64,000 bases of DNA from CALFCE01 sp964411665 (GTDB taxonomy: Bacteria > Pseudomonadota > Gammaproteobacteria > Granulosicoccales > Granulosicoccaceae): positions 1 to 64,000 of the forward strand of contig CAYPMR010000006.1 of assembly GCA_964411665.1 (NCBI GenBank). Direction: 5' to 3'. This document shows, one piece after another, positions 46,214-55,658 of this stretch. The position numbers and the translations under genes were made by a program. Below the pieces are notes generated by a model. That model ran no database searches, was not told the DNA's origin, and was given only the letters and a program-made list of their open reading frames with translations. Numbering within the stretch: position 1 is the stretch's first letter; every line of letters starts with the position of its first letter.

Positions 46214-47853
46214 ATAGGAATTTTTCGCACTAGCGTATCGTCAAGTCGTTGGTAGTTCTCACCATCGAACCATGAGATGATTCTATGTACCTCTACACGA
46301 GTTATTGACAGCTCAGAACGTTGTCTCGTGTTGCTATCCGTATACAAATACAGCGGCGCTGGAAAATAGTCGAACCATCTTTTCCGATTAAGATCAGCTT
46401 GCTTGTTGCTGACGAAATTTATCACGAAATTATCGAAACGCTCCGCTTTAATCGGATCATACCTGACAGAACCCTGCTGCTCGATAATATTAAATATTTC
46501 GTCTTCAGCTGACACAGCACTGAGTTGTTTCGCCAAGTCAAGATCCAGCGTCGCCCCCCAGGTGATCGGCAATACATTTGATTCTGAGACAAACCCGACG
46601 GCATTGAGCGTTAATGGGTACTCATAGGGCGTGAAATAGGCTGGCGTCAGCACAACAGAATTATCCTGTGAATCAAAAGCTCTAAATTGGTAGACATAGC
46701 TTACGGGTGAATCATGCCAACCCAATTCCACCGCGCCCATCCAGTGTGGGCTCAGAGCAATTAATATTGCAGTAGTTATTTTTGTACGAAAACTCTTTGG
46801 GAGCAAAGGATGCCGTAACTGTCCATTGGGTGATCGCCTACTCTTTGTTGCCTGAGCTTTCTCTCTCTTATACAGTACGAAGTACAGGAAAGCCGTATTG
46901 ATCACTATCCATTGCCAAAAGAAGATACCTGATACTGCGAATATAATGACATGAAAAATCACAGCCAAAACCAACAGCATCCTAAGCAAGAACCCATTAA
47001 ATAACGCAAAGATAACTGCAGTTTCAAACACCAAAGTGAACAAGACAGTAAACCTATCAAAATTGGCAAAGATTCTTAAAACCGACGATATTTCTTCATC
47101 CATTAAAACACCCAACCATCCACCGGCATAACTGGCTGCGAGCATGTTATGTATTTCTCCGTACTCGTGCCAACGAATAAAGTATTTTGCATAAGCTGCG
47201 GCCCAGTAATGAGACATGATTACAACGACCGCGAGCCAGAGAAAGACACTATCAAGTCGGCGTTTGGTAAAAAATGTAAAAACCATCACCAAGTAAAAAG
47301 CCGCCAACAATTTAATTGGCATAGATACTTGAGCGATCGAATAGGCTGTAAATTCCAGTTCGAACTGTCCTTGCAACAGCCATATAACAGGAAACAGGAA
47401 CAGCAAGAAACACGGACGCCAGATAGATAAAAGAAACATCGCAATAAGAAACAACCGGTCAACATGATGGCTGACATCAAGAAGATAGTTATAGCCATAA
47501 GTAGAATTTCGCCAAACCACAACGAAAGCTACAAACAGAACAAACAATCGTATATTCGAATCACATACATGTTTCCAAGGTAGCTTGATACAAAAATAAA
47601 TCAGATACAAGGAGACCGCAGCCATACCAAGCAGCAACAATACTGTATTGTGAAAAAATAATGCAGACGCTGCATCGCGCACTAGTATTTCACCATCATA
47701 GAAACGGGTCGTTGGAAAAAGGCCTTTTTCGAACAGCAGATTGCAAACTGCCAGTAATACACTCGCTTTAAGAAAAACACGGAAGAAAAGCGCAGTGTTT
47801 TCTTCGTCTACTGAAAAAGATTCAAGTTTATTCACTGGATAATGTTTGAACAC
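46201..47853 (-). CDS. Polytopic membrane protein, possibly HTTM/VKGC-like
   Basis: This 550-aa protein has a GTG start. About ten hydrophobic helices fill residues 25-340; the last 190 residues are soluble with several WFDG/YFPAPL-type patches. The helix bundle, a His pair (DVSHHVDRLF) and WRNSTYGYNYLLD recall HTTM proteins, relatives of vitamin-K-dependent gamma-carboxylase, but I cannot confirm it. It converges on the NRPS operon and has a similar AT-rich character. Its stop codon lies inside the heptamer repeat. A role in resistance, export or tailoring is only a guess. Confidence 0.7.
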   Translation of the reverse strand: MFKHYPVNKLESFSVDEENTALFFRVFLKASVLLAVCNLLFEKGLFPTTRFYDGEILVRDAASALFFHNTVLLLLGMAAVSLYLIYFCIKLPWKHVCDSNIRLFVLFVAFVVVWRNSTYGYNYLLDVSHHVDRLFLIAMFLLSIWRPCFLLFLFPVIWLLQGQFELEFTAYSIAQVSMPIKLLAAFYLVMVFTFFTKRRLDSVFLWLAVVVIMSHYWAAAYAKYFIRWHEYGEIHNMLAASYAGGWLGVLMDEEISSVLRIFANFDRFTVLFTLVFETAVIFALFNGFLLRMLLVLAVIFHVIIFAVSGIFFWQWIVINTAFLYFVLYKREKAQATKSRRSPNGQLRHPLLPKSFRTKITTAILIALSPHWMGAVELGWHDSPVSYVYQFRAFDSQDNSVVLTPAYFTPYEYPLTLNAVGFVSESNVLPITWGATLDLDLAKQLSAVSAEDEIFNIIEQQGSVRYDPIKAERFDNFVINFVSNKQADLNRKRWFDYFPAPLYLYTDSNTRQRSELSITRVEVHRIISWFDGENYQRLDDTLVRKIPIPEP

Positions 47854-48228
47854 TCAAAGATTATTGCTAAAAAACACTTCATAATCTGTCATCGACCCCG
47901 TGCAATACGTGTATAAGCGATCTGATCTGGCTAAGATAAACACTTCTACATATAAAAGAATTGGTTATTGACTTATTGAATTTCTTAAGATCTTGTCGTG
48001 TCCGACCAGGGGTTGTTACCTTACATATCTTTTGTCTGTTGTTTTAGATGACAAACCTGTGACCCTCAGTCTGCAGAGAAGTATAAGCCATTCAATCACA
48101 CACTGACCCGTGTTACTAACTTCTTGCAACAAGGTGGTTTTATTATCTATTCTGGATTGCCAATTCCATGTCAAATGATTTTGTTATGCCGCGATTTTAT
48201 TATCCTTTCTATAAATCCGACAATTCTC
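47854..48228. other. Intergenic region without a gene
   Basis: This AT-rich gap lies between two minus-strand genes. No coding frame with protein-like composition was seen. It should contain the promoter for the membrane-protein gene at 46201-47853; I found no hexamer pair that I trust. Confidence 0.4.
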
Positions 48229-48699
48229 TTAAATCCAGCGACGTACCTTCTCGGAATAATCGCTAAACGCGTCACCGAAATGCCTGGCAAGAATTTTTTC
48301 TTCCGGTTTGATCTGGAAAATAGTGATATAAAAAACGAAACATACTACTGGCACCACACTGACAGGATTACCCAATGCGATTGCAAAAGCTATTAACAGT
48401 AACAAGACACCAAGATACATCGGATTTCGGCTGATTCGATAAAAGCCGTTAGTCACCAGGGCGGTTGTAGCCTGTGGGTCCATTGGATTAACCGTTGTCC
48501 GATGACGACGAAAGCTGAGTACCGAACCTAGCCCAAGAGCCATACCAAGCACCACCAAAAACAATGCGAGTATCAGCCGAATTGTGCCAGCAAGGAAAAT
48601 CTCGTAACCGGGAAAGCGATACCACAAAAGCCACATCGCAATAGCACAAACTAATGCCACCAGAGGTGGCGGGATCAACAGTTCAAGATTTTTGATCAT
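48229..48699 (-). CDS. Isoprenylcysteine carboxyl-methyltransferase-family membrane protein
   Basis: The ATG at 48699 gives 156 aa (a TTG four codons earlier is open). Four to five hydrophobic helices, the SAM-site motif GFYRISRNPMYLG and the C-terminal EEKILARHFGDAFSDYSEKV with terminal RRWI are the family hallmarks. Bacterial members methylate small molecules or lipids or are of unknown function. It overlaps the upstream pterin dehydratase-domain gene by 17 nt. Confidence 0.85.
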   Translation of the reverse strand: MIKNLELLIPPPLVALVCAIAMWLLWYRFPGYEIFLAGTIRLILALFLVVLGMALGLGSVLSFRRHRTTVNPMDPQATTALVTNGFYRISRNPMYLGVLLLLIAFAIALGNPVSVVPVVCFVFYITIFQIKPEEKILARHFGDAFSDYSEKVRRWI

Positions 48700-49744
48700 C
48701 GTCAGTTTCAAACACCTTATCCATGTAAGTTGCCAGTGCCAGATCGCGCTCAGTGATGCATGGATACTCAGCGTCCCAGGTACTCAAGGATACGCTAAGA
48801 GACTTGTGACTATTGCACCAGTTAGGGTGGTGATCCGCAATATCACAGCCTGCTGCAACACGCTCCATAAATGCGATGGCCAGACGAAAAGAATCGAAGC
48901 GATAATTCCGCGTCAGTTGCTGTCGCCGTCCATTGCCAGCATTGTCATTTTTAACATGGGTGGATTCAGTTTTTACTACCGACCACTGATCAAGCTCCTG
49001 TGAGGTAACAGTAGTCAGGCGCTCGTCCGGGACTTGATTTTTTGGGATATAGCGTTTGGCTGGATAACCGTTATCGCTGTTTAGCAACACTGCGCCGGCA
49101 GCAACATCCTGATCGACATCTATTTGAGTTGCCACCGTCTTTTCAAACACCGCAGCTTTCAACAACTCGATGTCGTGTACCACATGGCATGGCCTGATTT
49201 CGAGCAGAGAAACTCGTCGGCAAACTCGCAAGCTTGCTGTGGACGGCTCGCTCTTGATCCCTTTAATGCAAACTGGCAAGACACGTTGCTGTGCTTCAAT
49301 TGCACTGGCTGTAAAGTGGACTATTTGAGATAGATGAGTATCTGGCTTACTGGAATCGTTAACGCTAGTGCGCTTGTTATTCGAATCAACGGTAGTTGAT
49401 TGTTCCTCGATGAATTTACACAGGCTGTTGTACTGCTGCTCATCAAGCAATACAACGGTTATATCGAAAAGCTCGAGAGATGCGGATTCAATGCTGTTCT
49501 TTTCGATGCCGTCGTCGCGCAACACTGTCTGTGACACAGCGGGATTGTTGTCCTTGCTACCACCAATAGCTCGCAGTGCACAAACCAGACACTCGATGCC
49601 AGGACCGTTCGGGTCACTGGCAAGACTGGCGCTGCAAAGCAAATTAAGCTTAAAGTTGGAATAGTCGTATTGTTTGATACCTGATTGCTCTGTATCGCGT
49701 GACCAGCAGGCATTGTACAACGCCGGCTTGTAACTACAACCCAA
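48683..49744 (-). CDS. Pterin-4a-carbinolamine dehydratase domain fused to unknown N-terminal region
   Basis: This is a 353-aa reading from a TTG at 49744; the true start is uncertain because the leader is repetitive. The last 90 residues match pterin-4a-carbinolamine dehydratase: YRFDSFRLAIAFMERVAAGC, DIADHHPNWCN with the His pair, and LSTWDAEYPCITERDLALA. The usual length of the enzyme is about 100 residues. The preceding 250 residues are Cys-containing, mixed alpha/beta and not recognised. PCD recycles oxidised tetrahydrobiopterin after aromatic hydroxylases. Here no hydroxylase gene is visible. Confidence 0.78.
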   Translation of the reverse strand: MGCSYKPALYNACWSRDTEQSGIKQYDYSNFKLNLLCSASLASDPNGPGIECLVCALRAIGGSKDNNPAVSQTVLRDDGIEKNSIESASLELFDITVVLLDEQQYNSLCKFIEEQSTTVDSNNKRTSVNDSSKPDTHLSQIVHFTASAIEAQQRVLPVCIKGIKSEPSTASLRVCRRVSLLEIRPCHVVHDIELLKAAVFEKTVATQIDVDQDVAAGAVLLNSDNGYPAKRYIPKNQVPDERLTTVTSQELDQWSVVKTESTHVKNDNAGNGRRQQLTRNYRFDSFRLAIAFMERVAAGCDIADHHPNWCNSHKSLSVSLSTWDAEYPCITERDLALATYMDKVFETDDDQKS

Positions 49745-49764
49745 CTACAACCCAACTACACACC
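49732..49764. repeat. 11-bp tandem repeat, 3 units
   Basis: Three units based on AACTACAACCC lie at the 5' end of the pterin dehydratase-domain gene, between it and eno. The proposed TTG start falls inside the repeat. Confidence 0.6.
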
Positions 49765-49870
49765 AATTACCAACCAACTACAATCCCGGCAACAACCTGT
49801 CATCAAACGTGCACAAATTCGCACCACCCCGCAAGCCTGTGTCTTTACGGGTTGGAAACAGCCGAAGGTT

Positions 49871-51157
49871 TTAGATTTTTTGCCTGAACGCTGACTTGCC
49901 GGCGTATTGCGCACGATCGCCAAGATACTCTTCAATGCGCAGCAATTGGTTGTATTTGGCAATTCGATCAGAGCGTGACAAGCTGCCAGTTTTGATCTGG
50001 CGAGCATTAGTGGCAACAGATAAATCCGCAATGGTCGTGTCTTCCGTTTCACCCGAGCGGTGTGATGTTACCGTGGTGTAGCCAGCACCATGCGCCATAT
50101 CGATTGTCTCAAGTGTTTCTGTCAAGGTACCGATCTGGTTAACCTTAACAAGAACAGAATTAGCAATCCCTTCTTCTATACCCCTGGCAACGATCTTTGG
50201 ATTAGTAACAAAAAGATCATCACCAACCAGTTGAATTTTGTCTCGTAACCGATCCGACAATAACTTCCAGCCATCCCAGTCACTTTCATCAAGTCCGTCT
50301 TCTATCGATATGATCGGATACTTATCTACCCACTCTGCCAGATAATCAACAAACTCGGCTGCATTGAACTGTCGCCCCTCGGAAGCCAAATCGTAGACAC
50401 CGTTTTTGCAAAATTCCGAGCTAGCCACATCAAGCGCCAGATAGACATCAACACCGGCTTTAAAGCCTGCTTTGTCAATGGCAATCAATATGGTTTCTAT
50501 GGCTTCTTCGTTTGATGAGAGATTCGGTGCGAAGCCACCTTCATCACCAACGTTGGTATTCATGCCACGGGACTGCAACACTCCACGCAGACTGTGAAAG
50601 ATTTCAGCGCCATAGCGCAATGCTTCAGCAAAGCTCGGTGCGCCGACAGGCATCACCATGAATTCCTGAATATCGACACTATTATCAGCATGTGACCCGC
50701 CGTTAATGATGTTCATCATCGGCACAGGCAAGTTAACCGCACTCTCGCCACCAAGATATTCAAACAACGGTTTTTTGTGTTTGTTCGCAGCAGCATGTGC
50801 ACAGGCGAGAGACACACCCAGCAAGGCATTAGCACCAAGCCGATCCTTGTTATCAGTGCCATCGAGCGTGAGCATAGTCCGATCAATAGCAGTCTGATCG
50901 TCAACGTCCTTACCGACTATCGCATCGCGAATCTCAGTGTTTACGTTCTTGACAGCCTTCAACACACCCTTACCCAGGTAGCGCCCGCTATCACCGTCAC
51001 GCAGCTCAAGTGCTTCGCGAATACCGGTTGATGCACCAGATGGCACAACTGCGCTTCCCTTTACGCCATCAGAGAGCGTGACAATGGCTTCAACGGTTGG
51101 ATTTCCGCGCGAGTCCAGCACTTCCCGGGCATGCACGTCGGATATCGTAGTACTCAT
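49871..51157 (-). CDS. eno: Enolase
   Basis: This 428-aa protein is a complete enolase: ARQVLDSRG-type N-terminus (AREVLDSRGNPTVEA), SGASTG loop (PSGASTGIREALELRD), GDEGGFAPN, metal ligands in ISIEDGLDE and GDDLFVTN, and the active-site SHRSGETEDT. It interconverts 2-phosphoglycerate and phosphoenolpyruvate; the latter is also the substrate of KdsA, encoded 26 nt upstream. The usual downstream partner ftsB is displaced to 27214-27546. Confidence 0.97.
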   Translation of the reverse strand: MSTTISDVHAREVLDSRGNPTVEAIVTLSDGVKGSAVVPSGASTGIREALELRDGDSGRYLGKGVLKAVKNVNTEIRDAIVGKDVDDQTAIDRTMLTLDGTDNKDRLGANALLGVSLACAHAAANKHKKPLFEYLGGESAVNLPVPMMNIINGGSHADNSVDIQEFMVMPVGAPSFAEALRYGAEIFHSLRGVLQSRGMNTNVGDEGGFAPNLSSNEEAIETILIAIDKAGFKAGVDVYLALDVASSEFCKNGVYDLASEGRQFNAAEFVDYLAEWVDKYPIISIEDGLDESDWDGWKLLSDRLRDKIQLVGDDLFVTNPKIVARGIEEGIANSVLVKVNQIGTLTETLETIDMAHGAGYTTVTSHRSGETEDTTIADLSVATNARQIKTGSLSRSDRIAKYNQLLRIEEYLGDRAQYAGKSAFRQKI

Positions 51158-51183
51158 AGTGTCTCCACTTTATAAAATCAGGT

Positions 51184-52023
51184 TCATTGCATCAGAGCAT
51201 CTTCAGCAAAAGGATGCTGCTTAACTGTGCGATCTATGTCCATAAGCTGTGCCAACAGCACTTCCAGTTGATCCAGGGGCCAGGCATTAGGTCCATCACA
51301 GAGTGCTTTCTCAGGATCAGGATGAGTTTCCATAAACACTCCGGCAACGCCCGCAGCAACGGCAGAGCGAGCCAGTACCGGCACAAACTCACGCTGCCCG
51401 CCGGATGTACTTCCCTCACCGCCGGGTAACTGCACGGAGTGTGTCGCATCAAATACGACCGGCGCACCACTTTGGCGCATAATGGCCAGGGAGCGCATAT
51501 CAGACACCAGTGTGTTGTAGCCAAAGGATACACCGCGCTCACACAACATGATGTTCCTGTTACCGGTTGCCAGCGCTTTTTCAAGCACATTTTGCATATC
51601 TGCCGGTGCCAAAAACTGCCCTTTCTTTATGTTAACCGGCTTGCCGGTAGCTGCCACAGCCTGAATAAAATTCGACTGGCGGCATAAAAACGCAGGCGTT
51701 TGCAGTACATCGACCACGTCAGCAACTTCTGTCAAAGGCGTACCGTCATGCACATCGGTCAAGATCGGCAGATCAAAGGTATTTTTAACCTTTTCCAGTA
51801 TTCTTAAACCCTCTTCCATACCCGGGCCACGATAACTGTCTACCGAGGAACGATTGGCTTTATCGAAAGAGGATTTATATATCAGTGGTAGTGACAGTTT
51901 GTCGGCGATCAGGCGCAGTGTTTCTGCTGTTTCAAGCGCCAGGGATTCAGATTCGATAACACAGGGACCAGCGATCAGGAACAGAGGTTTGTTATTGCCA
52001 ACTTCAAAGTGACACAGTTTCAT
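51184..52023 (-). CDS. kdsA: 3-deoxy-8-phosphooctulonate synthase
   Basis: This 279-aa protein shows KDO8P synthase signatures: LIAGPCVIESE, YKSSFDKANRSS, ILTDVHDGTPL, IKKGQFLAPADM, ERGVSFGYN and FDATHSVQLPGG. It joins arabinose-5-phosphate and phosphoenolpyruvate to make the KDO precursor of lipopolysaccharide, which fits a Gram-negative host. The start overlaps the end of pyrG by 20 nt. Confidence 0.97.
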   Translation of the reverse strand: MKLCHFEVGNNKPLFLIAGPCVIESESLALETAETLRLIADKLSLPLIYKSSFDKANRSSVDSYRGPGMEEGLRILEKVKNTFDLPILTDVHDGTPLTEVADVVDVLQTPAFLCRQSNFIQAVAATGKPVNIKKGQFLAPADMQNVLEKALATGNRNIMLCERGVSFGYNTLVSDMRSLAIMRQSGAPVVFDATHSVQLPGGEGSTSGGQREFVPVLARSAVAAGVAGVFMETHPDPEKALCDGPNAWPLDQLEVLLAQLMDIDRTVKQHPFAEDALMQ

Positions 52024-53728
52024 TTGATTCGGTCTTTTGCATCCGATGGGTCAGGGCAGCACCAATAAATCCAGTGAAAAGCGGGTGACCATCGCGAGGG
52101 GTGGAGGTGTATTCCGGATGGAACTGGCAACCAATAAACCAGGGATGTTCGGGTAGCTCAACCATCTCGACCAACACTTGTTCCCCGGTTGATTCTGCAG
52201 AAACAACGAGACCAGCCCCACTGAGTTGCTCGCGGTAGGTGTTGTTAAATTCATAACGGTGCCGGTGGCGCTCGGTTATCTCCTCGACACCATAGGCAGT
52301 TGCAGCCAGAGAGCCCGGTTTTAAATGGCAAAGCTGACCACCCAAACGCATGGTACCGCCAAGATCAGAGTCTTCGGATCGTTGCTCAATGTGACCATCC
52401 TGCTCCTGCCATTCAGTTACAAGTGCAATCACGGGATCAGGGGTTGAAGGGTCAAACTCACTGCTGTTGGCCGACTCAATCCCCGCACAATGTCTGGCAA
52501 AATCGATCACAGCGACCTGCATGCCGAGACATATACCCAGATAGGGAATCTCATTCTCACGTGCCAGTCGTGCCGCGAGTACTTTGCCTTCAACTCCGCG
52601 CAGACCAAATCCACCCGGCACCAGTATGGCGTCGAGTGCCATAAGATGAGCCGTGTTGCCCTGCTCCAGAAATTCCGCATCAACATATTCAATATTGACA
52701 CGGCAGGACAGTTGGACGCCGGCATGCACCAACGCTTCATTCAACGACTTGTAGGACTCAGTCAACTCGGTATATTTGCCGACCATACCGACGGTCACTT
52801 CGTGTTGCGGATTCATAATGCGGTGCACAACATGTGTCCAGTCACTCAGATCAGCTGCGGGTAGTTGCATCCCGAACTGCGCAACAACCAGATCATCCAA
52901 TCCCTGGACATGCAGCAATCGCGGCAGATCATATATACAACTGACGTCGGTGGCAGCTATAACCGCTTCTTCTGCCACGTTGGTGAACAGGGCAATTTTT
53001 CTGCGATCATTGTCGGGCAGAGGGCGATCTGCGCGGCACAACAATACATCGGGTTGTATGCCGATGGAGCGGAGTTCTTTAACCGAGTGCTGAGTCGGCT
53101 TGGTTTTCATCTCACCGGCAGCTGAAATATAAGGCACGAGCGTCAGATGCATAAACATAGTACGACGTCTGCCAAGCTCGACACCCAGTTGCCGGATGGC
53201 TTCCAGGAAAGGCAGGGATTCGATATCGCCGACGGTGCCTCCAATTTCAATTAAAGCCACGTCAACCTCGCCACTACCCACAATTATCCGCCGCTTGATT
53301 TCGTCAGTGATGTGCGGGATAACCTGTACGGTTGCACCCAGATAATCACCACGGCGCTCACGCGAAATGACTGTTTCGTAGACGCGGCCGGTTGTGAATG
53401 TGTGATGCTGGTGTGTTTTGATGCGTACGAAGCGTTCGTAATGGCCGAGATCCAGATCAGTCTCCGCACCGTCTTCGGTGACAAACACCTCACCATGTTG
53501 ATAAGGGCTCATGGTGCCTGGATCCACATTAATATAGGGATCCAGTTTGAGCATCGCGATACTTAAACCACGCGCTTCGAGCAGAGCTGCCAGAGAGGCG
53601 GCAGAAATTCCCTTGCCTAGCGACGAAACGACTCCGCCAGTGACAAACATGTAGCACGTATCAGTACTCCTGGCACTGGCCAGTAAATCACTGACACTGG
53701 TGTACTGCTGATCATGCTTGCGTCGCAT
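52004..53728 (-). CDS. pyrG: CTP synthase
   Basis: The ATG at 53728 gives 574 aa, about 30 more than E. coli PyrG; the frame is open to a TTG at 53836 and an ATG at 53650 would start just before FVTGG, so the start is uncertain. The synthetase domain shows FVTGGVVSSLGKGI and KLDPYINVDPGTMSP. The class-I glutaminase domain has CLGMQ with the nucleophile Cys and HPEY near the C-terminus. It makes CTP from UTP using glutamine. Confidence 0.95.
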   Translation of the reverse strand: MRRKHDQQYTSVSDLLASARSTDTCYMFVTGGVVSSLGKGISAASLAALLEARGLSIAMLKLDPYINVDPGTMSPYQHGEVFVTEDGAETDLDLGHYERFVRIKTHQHHTFTTGRVYETVISRERRGDYLGATVQVIPHITDEIKRRIIVGSGEVDVALIEIGGTVGDIESLPFLEAIRQLGVELGRRRTMFMHLTLVPYISAAGEMKTKPTQHSVKELRSIGIQPDVLLCRADRPLPDNDRRKIALFTNVAEEAVIAATDVSCIYDLPRLLHVQGLDDLVVAQFGMQLPAADLSDWTHVVHRIMNPQHEVTVGMVGKYTELTESYKSLNEALVHAGVQLSCRVNIEYVDAEFLEQGNTAHLMALDAILVPGGFGLRGVEGKVLAARLARENEIPYLGICLGMQVAVIDFARHCAGIESANSSEFDPSTPDPVIALVTEWQEQDGHIEQRSEDSDLGGTMRLGGQLCHLKPGSLAATAYGVEEITERHRHRYEFNNTYREQLSGAGLVVSAESTGEQVLVEMVELPEHPWFIGCQFHPEYTSTPRDGHPLFTGFIGAALTHRMQKTESNETVSL

Positions 53729-53843
53729 GACCCGGCTATCCCAACCGGCGTCGGATTCGCGGTCAGATTGGGATGCTGAAGGATGTCTGGTTGTATTAAT
53801 AATTTCCGTCCAGGCTAATATTGGGCTGATCGGCAATGAAAAC

Positions 53844-53883
53844 CGAAGTTGTTCGAAGTTGCTCGAAGTTGCTCGAAGTTGCT
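53844..53883. repeat. 10-bp tandem repeat, 4 units
   Basis: Four units of CGAAGTTGYT stand head to tail upstream of pyrG. The last three are identical. The period is not a multiple of three and the region is not coding. Confidence 0.85.
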
Positions 53884-54176
53884 ATAACGGTGTCTGCTCT
53901 GTAATCGCTACCGATTTTGTTACCACTGGCTTTGTAATCACTGGTTTTGGAAACGGCTATTGAAAAAACCTTCGGCGAAACCGGCGACAAAGTTAAACTT
54001 TCGGGTCCACGCAAACAGTGCGTGTTTATCGATTGGGACGGCAGCAAACAATACCAGAATCGCGCTTAAATAAGAACCTTTCCTGTCATTGACTTCAGTC
54101 AGGTTTAAGGTTGTCGATTCCCTAAGTCATCATGGCGTTCATCGCAGGTCAGTTGCACGACAGAGGAAGTGTCGTG
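53884..54176. other. pyrG-tilS intergenic region
   Basis: No conserved gene is seen. It probably holds the pyrG promoter. On the plus strand an unusually protein-like 40-codon frame (TTG at 53947 to TAA ending 54069) is present. It has no clear ribosome site and is listed separately. Confidence 0.4.
53947..54069 (+). CDS. Possible small ORF or gene remnant
   Basis: This is a 40-codon frame with a TTG start and natural-looking composition (TFGETGDKVKLSGPRKQ, then CVFIDWDG and QYQNRA). The frame is closed by a TAA six nucleotides before the TTG. It has no clear Shine-Dalgarno and runs against both neighbours. It could be a small protein, the tail of a lost gene, or chance. Confidence 0.2.
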   Translation: METAIEKTFGETGDKVKLSGPRKQCVFIDWDGSKQYQNRA

Positions 54177-55658
54177 TCAGCCTTCATCCTTCTTATGGCG
54201 ACTGGACACAGCAATTTTCCAGATTGCAGCCAGTTCGTCGTTTACATAAATTAACGGCACAAGACTGCGTTGCCATGGCGGCAGCCCTGCCTCTTGCATC
54301 AATTTTTTTACTGATTTATGCATAACCGGCCGCCCCACAGCCAGTCGCTCACCTCCATCTCGGCTACGCACCTTTATGCGCGCATTGGTGGGTAAACTCA
54401 GCCCCTGTGCAGCCAGATCCGCACGTGACAGGCTAAGACCTATTTCGGGAATAGCCAACTCACCCTGCCCATCCGGCCATGTGTGCTCGAAAGCTGTACA
54501 CAGCAATACGGGCGGGTGCAACAAGTACAGGCGATCCCGATAGCGACGAAGCTCATATCCGCGCGTTCTAGCTGTGCCAGCAGATGTCGGGTTTTGCAGC
54601 AGCTCTTGTTCAATCTGTTGCAACAAAGCCGTTGGTGGCATGAGCAGACCGTTGGAATGTATCCAGCAACGCAAAACATTGAATCGCCTCTCAACAGACA
54701 GAGATAAAAGCGCATCCACATCAAGCGAGTCCGATGTCGCCTGATCATCGAGCATCACGGTGAGGTCATCATGTGCTAACTCATTCAGAACCGAACTTGC
54801 AGCAGCGCTGTGCGTCGCCGTCCGCGATAAGGTGCGCTTGGCGGCAGGCCAGCGCTGTGTCAGTCGAGGCATGATTTGCTGTCGAATGAAGTTTCGATCA
54901 AAACGCTCGTCAGCATTGGTCGGATCTTCAATGCTGACAAGCCCAAAGTGTTGAGCGTAGGCTTCGAGATCCATGCGCAGACATTCCAGGAACGGGCGCA
55001 ATAGCAGACCGTGCGCAAACTCTCTTTGTGCAGGCATCGCTGCCAACCCACCCGGACCACTGCCGCGCAATGCCTGTAACAAAAAGGTTTCAGCCTGATC
55101 GTCAGCATGTTGAGCCAGCAACAGATAGTCATCCGCATTCATCTGCTCGGCAAACGCTTTATAGCGCGCACTCCTGGCTGCTGCCTCCGGACCGGAACGT
55201 TTCAATTCTTGTGAAAATTCATCATCATGTTTCACGTGATGAACCTGACATTTGATGCCTAGCAGATTCGCCGTTCGGGTACAGTGCGTTGCCCAGTCGT
55301 GACTTTCGCTTTGCAAATTGTGATTAATGTGGACGGCTAACAGCCGAGAGTTAACGATTGCGGCGGGGTCTGAAACAGCCATATGGCTTTTACTGGATGT
55401 ATCGGCCGCATTCGGCACACTGGCCAACGCCTGGGACAGACAGTGCAGTAAGACATGGGAATCCAGACCACCACTGTACGCAACCAGCAAGCGTCCGGTA
55501 CTAACGCCTGCAAGCCGATCAATTAATTTGCTTATCGCTTGTTGTGGCGCCCGCAAGTCGCCTGGGATTTTTTCTGCAATCCGGTCCGTAATTTCACCAG
55601 CAACATCGGCGAACTCATCTGCGCGCTTAACTGGAGGCCTCTTCACGAAATTCACCAT
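54177..55658 (-). CDS. tilS: tRNA(Ile)-lysidine synthase
   Basis: This reading has 493 aa from the ATG at 55658 (another start 13 codons upstream is open; both lie inside accA). It shows the PP-loop motif AYSGGLDSHVLL near residue 80, HVNHNLQ-type HINHNLQSESHDW, AQHADDQAETFLLQALRGSG and the C-terminal substrate-binding domain. It attaches lysine to the wobble cytidine of tRNA-Ile(CAU). It is a single-function relative of the PP-loop domain found inside the NRPS at 38471-42880. Confidence 0.93.
   Translation of the reverse strand: MVNFVKRPPVKRADEFADVAGEITDRIAEKIPGDLRAPQQAISKLIDRLAGVSTGRLLVAYSGGLDSHVLLHCLSQALASVPNAADTSSKSHMAVSDPAAIVNSRLLAVHINHNLQSESHDWATHCTRTANLLGIKCQVHHVKHDDEFSQELKRSGPEAAARSARYKAFAEQMNADDYLLLAQHADDQAETFLLQALRGSGPGGLAAMPAQREFAHGLLLRPFLECLRMDLEAYAQHFGLVSIEDPTNADERFDRNFIRQQIMPRLTQRWPAAKRTLSRTATHSAAASSVLNELAHDDLTVMLDDQATSDSLDVDALLSLSVERRFNVLRCWIHSNGLLMPPTALLQQIEQELLQNPTSAGTARTRGYELRRYRDRLYLLHPPVLLCTAFEHTWPDGQGELAIPEIGLSLSRADLAAQGLSLPTNARIKVRSRDGGERLAVGRPVMHKSVKKLMQEAGLPPWQRSLVPLIYVNDELAAIWKIAVSSRHKKDEG

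Noticed and set aside
48229..48699. NRPS-linked tailoring methyltransferase
   Set aside because: It overlaps the pterin dehydratase-domain gene on the opposite strand from the cluster and is separated from it by the membrane-protein gene; no evidence links it to the peptide.
52004..53836. PyrG of 610 residues from a TTG start
   Set aside because: The first 36 residues have no counterpart in CTP synthases, and the TTG is next to a tandem repeat.
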